Shown one piece after another: positions 61,070 to 64,000 of a stretch of DNA of 64,000 nt (the first letter of the stretch is position 1; every line of letters begins with the position of its first letter). The stretch is from Halopenitus sp041821145 (GTDB taxonomy: Archaea; Halobacteriota; Halobacteria; Halobacteriales; Haloferacaceae), in assembly GCF_041821145.1 (NCBI RefSeq), contig NZ_JBGUBC010000013.1, forward strand, positions 1-64,000. The letters are read 5' to 3'. Under the pieces are notes generated by a model. The model was not told where the DNA came from. It saw only the letters and a program-made list of their open reading frames with translations, and ran no database searches. The position numbers were made by a program, and so were the translations under genes.

Positions 61070-61804
61070 TCAGAACTCGGTCCCTCTCCGCGCTCGCTGG
61101 CCGGCGTCGATCGGGTGTTTCTCCTTGCTCACGCGGGTGATGAGGTCCGCCGCTTCACGGAGATAGGTCGGTTCCTCGTGACTGCCGGTCACCACGATCT
61201 CGAGGCCGGGGGGTTTGGCGTCGATCAGTTCGAGTACGTCCGCGGAATCGAGCAGGCCGCGATCGACCGCATACAGGATCTCGTCGAGGATCAACATGTG
61301 GACACCCGCCTCGGGATCGCCGTCGAGCGGCAGTGACGCCGTGAGATCGACGTCGTCCGCCGCGTCGATCAACTCCCTTGCACGGGCGAGTCCGCCGCGT
61401 GCTTTGGCGGCATGGTCGTCGTCCGCGGAGCCGTCGCGGAACCCGTGCCAACCGTAGTGTCCGGTGTTCTCGTAGGTCATCCCCGGGAGCGCGGCGATCG
61501 CGTTGTACTCGCCGCGAACCGGCGCGACGGAGTCGGCCCCACCTTTCATGAACTGCAGGAGGTGGACCCGATAGCCATGTCCGGCTGCCCGAACTCCCAT
61601 CCCGAGTGCCGCGGTCGTTTTGCCCTTGCCGTCGCCCCACCAGACCTGGACGAGGCCGAACTCCTCGGGCGCGTCGGCAACGATCGCACGATCCTCGGGA
61701 GTGAGGCCAGACCCAGGCGTCCCCCGATCGGCGGCTCGATCGCGGCGCTCCTCGTCGCCGTCCCCACCGGTGGGATCCCTATCGACGTCGTCGGTTTCAG
61801 CCAC
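61070..61804 (-). CDS. cobA: Corrinoid adenosyltransferase (CobA/BtuR type)
   Basis: 244 residues. The P-loop is VWWGDGKGKTTAALGMGVRAAG, the unusual glycine-rich loop of the CobA/CobO family, followed by YRVHLLQFMKGG and ILDEILYAV (Walker B-like). The Cob(II)/Cob(I) binding region is MTYENTGHYGWHGF. It transfers the adenosyl group of ATP to the corrinoid. The N-terminal 45 residues are an acidic low-complexity extension. Five bases separate it from cobQ, so the two pathway genes are likely co-transcribed. Confidence 0.9.
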   Translation of the reverse strand: MAETDDVDRDPTGGDGDEERRDRAADRGTPGSGLTPEDRAIVADAPEEFGLVQVWWGDGKGKTTAALGMGVRAAGHGYRVHLLQFMKGGADSVAPVRGEYNAIAALPGMTYENTGHYGWHGFRDGSADDDHAAKARGGLARARELIDAADDVDLTASLPLDGDPEAGVHMLILDEILYAVDRGLLDSADVLELIDAKPPGLEIVVTGSHEEPTYLREAADLITRVSKEKHPIDAGQRARRGTEF

Positions 61805-61808
61805 GGAA

Positions 61809-62102
61809 TCAGTCCTCGTGGATGAACACGAGGCGTTTGTCCCCAGTCGAGGTGAGACAGAGATCGATCCCCTCGCGGGTCGCGCCGAGTTCCTGCCAGT
61901 CGCTGTCGCTGACGAACAGCGTCCGGAATATTCCTCGATCGCAATCGGGATTTGGACATCCCACCCCGGCCGCGTTCTTGTAGACCGTCGTGCCGCCGCC
62001 GGAGCTGTGTTTCACGAGTCCGTCGGTGAGTTGTCGGAGGTCCTCGTCGGAGAGTCCACCGGTCGTGTTGTCGCTACCGTCGTCGCTCGTCTCGTCGCTC
62101 AT
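61809..62102 (-). CDS. Small conserved haloarchaeal protein (DUF7385-like)
   Basis: 97 residues. An acidic start leads to LRQLTDGLVKHSSGGGTTVY and a small pair of zinc-ligand-like Cys (GVGCPNPDCDRGIF), then FVSDSDWQELGATREGIDLCL and RLVFIHED. A single zinc knuckle is plausible. I recall similar unassigned short proteins in haloarchaea. It starts the minus-strand run that continues into the cobalamin genes (four bases before cobA), so it may share their transcript. The function is unknown. Confidence 0.6.
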   Translation of the reverse strand: MSDETSDDGSDNTTGGLSDEDLRQLTDGLVKHSSGGGTTVYKNAAGVGCPNPDCDRGIFRTLFVSDSDWQELGATREGIDLCLTSTGDKRLVFIHED

Positions 62103-62164
62103 ACTAACACGTTTCGGGCAGCGCTACGTGAATGTTACTCCGAACGGGTCACGAACTCACCCAT

Positions 62165-62623
62165 CTATGATCCGGTAAAGTCGATCCGGGATCCGCCCTC
62201 GACATCGGCCCGATCGACGGGGCCGATCCGACGGAAGGCGTAGTTCTCGTCAGCCAGATGGACCTCGCGGTCGCACACCTCGACGGCGACCGAATCGAGC
62301 ACCGCACCCTCACACGGGCCGAAATCGCAGTAGCCGCGCTCCCGATCGAAGGTTGCACCGTGTTTTTTACAGAATATCTCGCCGTTCCGGACGAAGGCGC
62401 CGTCGCCCGTATCGAGTCGCACGTCGGTCCAGTGTTGACAATGGTTCCGGTAGCAGGCAACGCTGTCTTCGAGGCGGACGAGGATGGCCTCGACCTCCTC
62501 GCCGTCCGCGCCGACGTCGCCCGCATCGCCCGCATCCATCCCGTCGACCGGCGCCAGCGTCACGAGCAGCGTTCCGTCCGCGGGAACGGCCTCGAGATCG
62601 ATCATCCGTCGCTCGTCGTCCAT
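62165..62623 (-). CDS. Rieske ferredoxin-like 2Fe-2S protein
   Basis: 152 residues from the ATG at 62623 (MDDERRMIDL); an upstream frame adds a basic, unrelated stretch. The Rieske cluster ligands are present as CYRNHCQHW (Cys-x-His as CQH) and IFCKKHGATFD (Cys-x2-His), in the usual order. There is no signal peptide or membrane helix, so this is a soluble cytoplasmic ferredoxin of the kind found with dioxygenases, not the Rieske subunit of a bc1 complex. The partner is unknown. Confidence 0.85.
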   Translation of the reverse strand: MDDERRMIDLEAVPADGTLLVTLAPVDGMDAGDAGDVGADGEEVEAILVRLEDSVACYRNHCQHWTDVRLDTGDGAFVRNGEIFCKKHGATFDRERGYCDFGPCEGAVLDSVAVEVCDREVHLADENYAFRRIGPVDRADVEGGSRIDFTGS

Positions 62624-62763
62624 GCGGGAGGAACGAACGGATCGCGTTTGAACGTTTGGAGACCGAACCGCCCTGGTTCGAATCCGCGTTTGGACCGGCA
62701 TGTATCCACCGATAGTGACGGTGATCGCGAGAGCGGAGCGGTGGAATGGGCGAGAAGACGGAG

Positions 62764-63324
62764 CTACGAGGCGTCACCTGCCCGCTCGATCCACGTCGCG
62801 GCGCGCTTCTCCCCGACGTTCGCCCTCTCGGCGATGTCGGCCGGATCGGCGGCGGCCAGATCGTCGACGGTTTCGATGCCGATCCCGGAGAGTCGCTCGG
62901 CGTAGGCGGGGCCGATCCCCTTTATCGTCTCCACCGGTGCGCTTTCGCCGCCCGCCGACTCCGGGGCCCCGGAGCCGGATGCGGTTGCCTCCGCCGGTTC
63001 GGCTGCCTCCTCGGGCTCGTCGGCCGCCGTCTCGTCGACGAGCGATCCGGTGGATGCTGCCGCGTCCGTCCCGGCAGCGACCGATTCGTCCGCCGTCGTC
63101 GAATCGACATCAGCTTCGTCGCCGCCAGCGGCCGATCCCTCAGCTACTGATTCCTCGTCTCCCGATGCTTCCTCGGCGACGTCCATCGCCGACGCGCGTG
63201 AGTCCTGATCGTCCGATTCCTCCTCGCTCGGTTCGTGTTCAACGGTTACCTGGGTGTCCGTCCGGTCGGATTCGCCGGGTTCTCCGATCCCAAGTATCCG
63301 TTTTAGTGTCTGCAGGATCCCCAT
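62764..63324 (-). CDS. Acidic protein with C-terminal helix-hairpin-helix domain
   Basis: 186 residues. The N-terminus (MGILQTLKRILGIG) is a short amphipathic helix. A long Ala/Glu/Asp-rich disordered part follows (about 20-125). The C-terminal domain has two helix-hairpin-helix units, IKGIGPAYAERLSGIGIETV and ADIAERANVGEKRAATWIE, a fold that binds DNA or other nucleic acid non-specifically. The start at 63324 is a convincing ATG. The function is unknown; a DNA-associated role is the best inference. Confidence 0.75.
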   Translation of the reverse strand: MGILQTLKRILGIGEPGESDRTDTQVTVEHEPSEEESDDQDSRASAMDVAEEASGDEESVAEGSAAGGDEADVDSTTADESVAAGTDAAASTGSLVDETAADEPEEAAEPAEATASGSGAPESAGGESAPVETIKGIGPAYAERLSGIGIETVDDLAAADPADIAERANVGEKRAATWIERAGDAS

Positions 63325-63432
63325 CGGGGCACAGTACGAACGGGGGCCATTTAAAAGCAGTCGGCGAGTTCCGAACGAACCCGAAAACGGACGACGGAAA
63401 TGTGTGATCGGGAAACGGCGGGCCCGGGATGG

Positions 63433-63888
63433 CTACCGTTCGTCGCTGTCGAGCACGCGGATCTGATCGCCGCGAACGGTGACCGGGATCGGAACGGTCG
63501 CCTCGTAGAGTTCGACGGTGACCTGGTCTTTGCCCTCGTCGATCCGCTGCACGCGAGCCTTCTCCCCTTTGAACGGTCCGGCGATGAGTTCGACGATGTC
63601 GCCCTCGGCGATCCCCTCCACGTCGGGGGTCGGAGAGAGGAAGTGTTCGACCTCCGAAAAGCCGCTTGCGGCGGGGCCGTCCGACCCGGAAATGACGCCG
63701 CGGGCGTGCGGGATCTCATCGAGGATGCGTGCGAAGACGCTCCCGTCTTCGGCCTCGACCATCACGTAGCTCGTGAGCTGGTCGGGGGCCAACACGGCGT
63801 GGATCTCCGGCATCTCCTTTTCGGCGAGCATGTCGGCGACCGTCCGCTCCTGGCTCGCAGTCGTCTTGACCGCGAATATCGACGACAT
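63433..63888 (-). CDS. spt5: Transcription elongation factor Spt5
   Basis: 151 residues. The NGN domain (about 1-85) has IFAVKTTASQERTVADML and HAVLAPDQLTSYVMVEAE, and it contacts RNA polymerase. A KOW domain follows (IAEGDIVELIAGPFKGEKARVQRI). It promotes processive transcription and couples it to other events. The length is normal for archaea. Its start shares one base with the secE stop (TGATG), the classic secE-spt5 operon order. Confidence 0.95.
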   Translation of the reverse strand: MSSIFAVKTTASQERTVADMLAEKEMPEIHAVLAPDQLTSYVMVEAEDGSVFARILDEIPHARGVISGSDGPAASGFSEVEHFLSPTPDVEGIAEGDIVELIAGPFKGEKARVQRIDEGKDQVTVELYEATVPIPVTVRGDQIRVLDSDER

Positions 63889-64000
63889 CAGACGCCGACC
63901 CCCGGCAGGAGGCTCATGATCGCGTAGATCAGAAACCCGATGAAGCCGACGAGGATGATGCCGGCGCCGGCGATCTTCGAAACCTGCGTGAACTCCTCGG
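63888..64000 (-). CDS. secE: SecE, protein translocase gamma subunit (C-terminal part, cut by the window edge)
   Basis: Only the last 37 codons are inside the window. They read EEFTQVSKIAGAGIILVG, then FIGFLIYAIMSLLPGVGV and a TGA at 63890-63888. That is the single membrane helix with its conserved preceding amphipathic helix, typical of archaeal SecE/Sss1 (about 55-60 residues in total). It closes the SecY translocon. The stop overlaps the spt5 start (TGATG), which strongly supports the assignment. The N-terminus is off the right edge. Confidence 0.9.
   Translation of the reverse strand, partial: EEFTQVSKIAGAGIILVGFIGFLIYAIMSLLPGVGV

Noticed and set aside
62165..62623. Rieske subunit of the cytochrome b complex
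   Set aside because: There is no membrane anchor or Tat signal and it lies 48 kb from the cytochrome genes; the layout is that of a soluble ferredoxin.

Overview
The window is a stretch of haloarchaeal (class Halobacteria) chromosome. The evidence is the high GC content, the very acidic proteins, the archaeal information-processing genes (aIF1A, Spt5, aCPSF1, archaeal-type ProS and Trm5, an A1-U72 initiator tRNA), glycerol-1-phosphate dehydrogenase for archaeal lipids, halocyanins with Tat signals, and archaeosortase A. The genus cannot be read from the sequence; a member of Haloferacales is a guess. Most of the window is densely packed core genome. Only a few places look accessory: the left edge, about 10.2-10.8 kb, the repeats at 31.4 kb and 45.0 kb, and the surface-protein gene at 49-52 kb.

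Layout. 0-3 kb: a decayed transposase end, then a compact three-gene sensory cassette (PAS histidine kinase, Rcp1-type receiver, receiver-kinase). 3-10 kb: a flavin-binding protein, tRNA-Thr, trm5, a LysE exporter, egsA, a DUF420 protein, a MaoC hydratase, a NAD-kinase-like protein that has lost its catalytic motifs, and a membrane protein. 10.2-10.7 kb: a broken TnpB. 10.9-15.3 kb: a minus-strand respiratory cluster with split cytochrome b (b6 plus subunit-IV type), a membrane-anchored halocyanin and small membrane proteins, with no Rieske or cytochrome c1 gene. 15.5-21.3 kb: a membrane protein, nth, a YYY-motif membrane protein divergent from a GT2/GtrA pair, initiator tRNA-Met and eif1A. 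21.6-24.2 kb: a phosphoribosyltransferase, an HD nucleotidase and an AEC transporter.

24.2-31.2 kb: scpA-smc (chromosome condensation), a coiled-coil protein and aCPSF1 (RNA 3'-end processing and transcription termination). 31.6-40.3 kb: a small unknown protein, a very large glutamate synthase, proS, an HD hydrolase and an acetyltransferase with a zinc ribbon. 40.4-44.2 kb: an aa3-type terminal oxidase (coxB, a coxA-coxC fusion, a 47-residue membrane protein and a subunit-IV-like protein), which probably takes electrons from halocyanin. 44.4-48.6 kb: small proteins, the Drg-type GTPase, a membrane protein and a MATE exporter.

49-54.8 kb: a large secreted surface protein whose first third is AT-rich and the rest GC-rich (a mosaic gene), then archaeosortase A, which processes and lipid-anchors surface proteins, and a FAD amine-oxidase-like protein. 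55-59 kb: an orphan E1-alpha dehydrogenase, a membrane J-domain protein, an MTH865 protein, a second halocyanin nearly identical in its core to the first, and a GT4 glycosyltransferase. 59-62 kb: cobyric acid synthase and the corrinoid adenosyltransferase. 62-64 kb: a Rieske ferredoxin-like protein, a helix-hairpin-helix protein, spt5 and the end of secE, which runs off the right edge.

Coordinates and motifs were read by eye. Family names are recalled knowledge, not database results; DUF numbers in particular are tentative.
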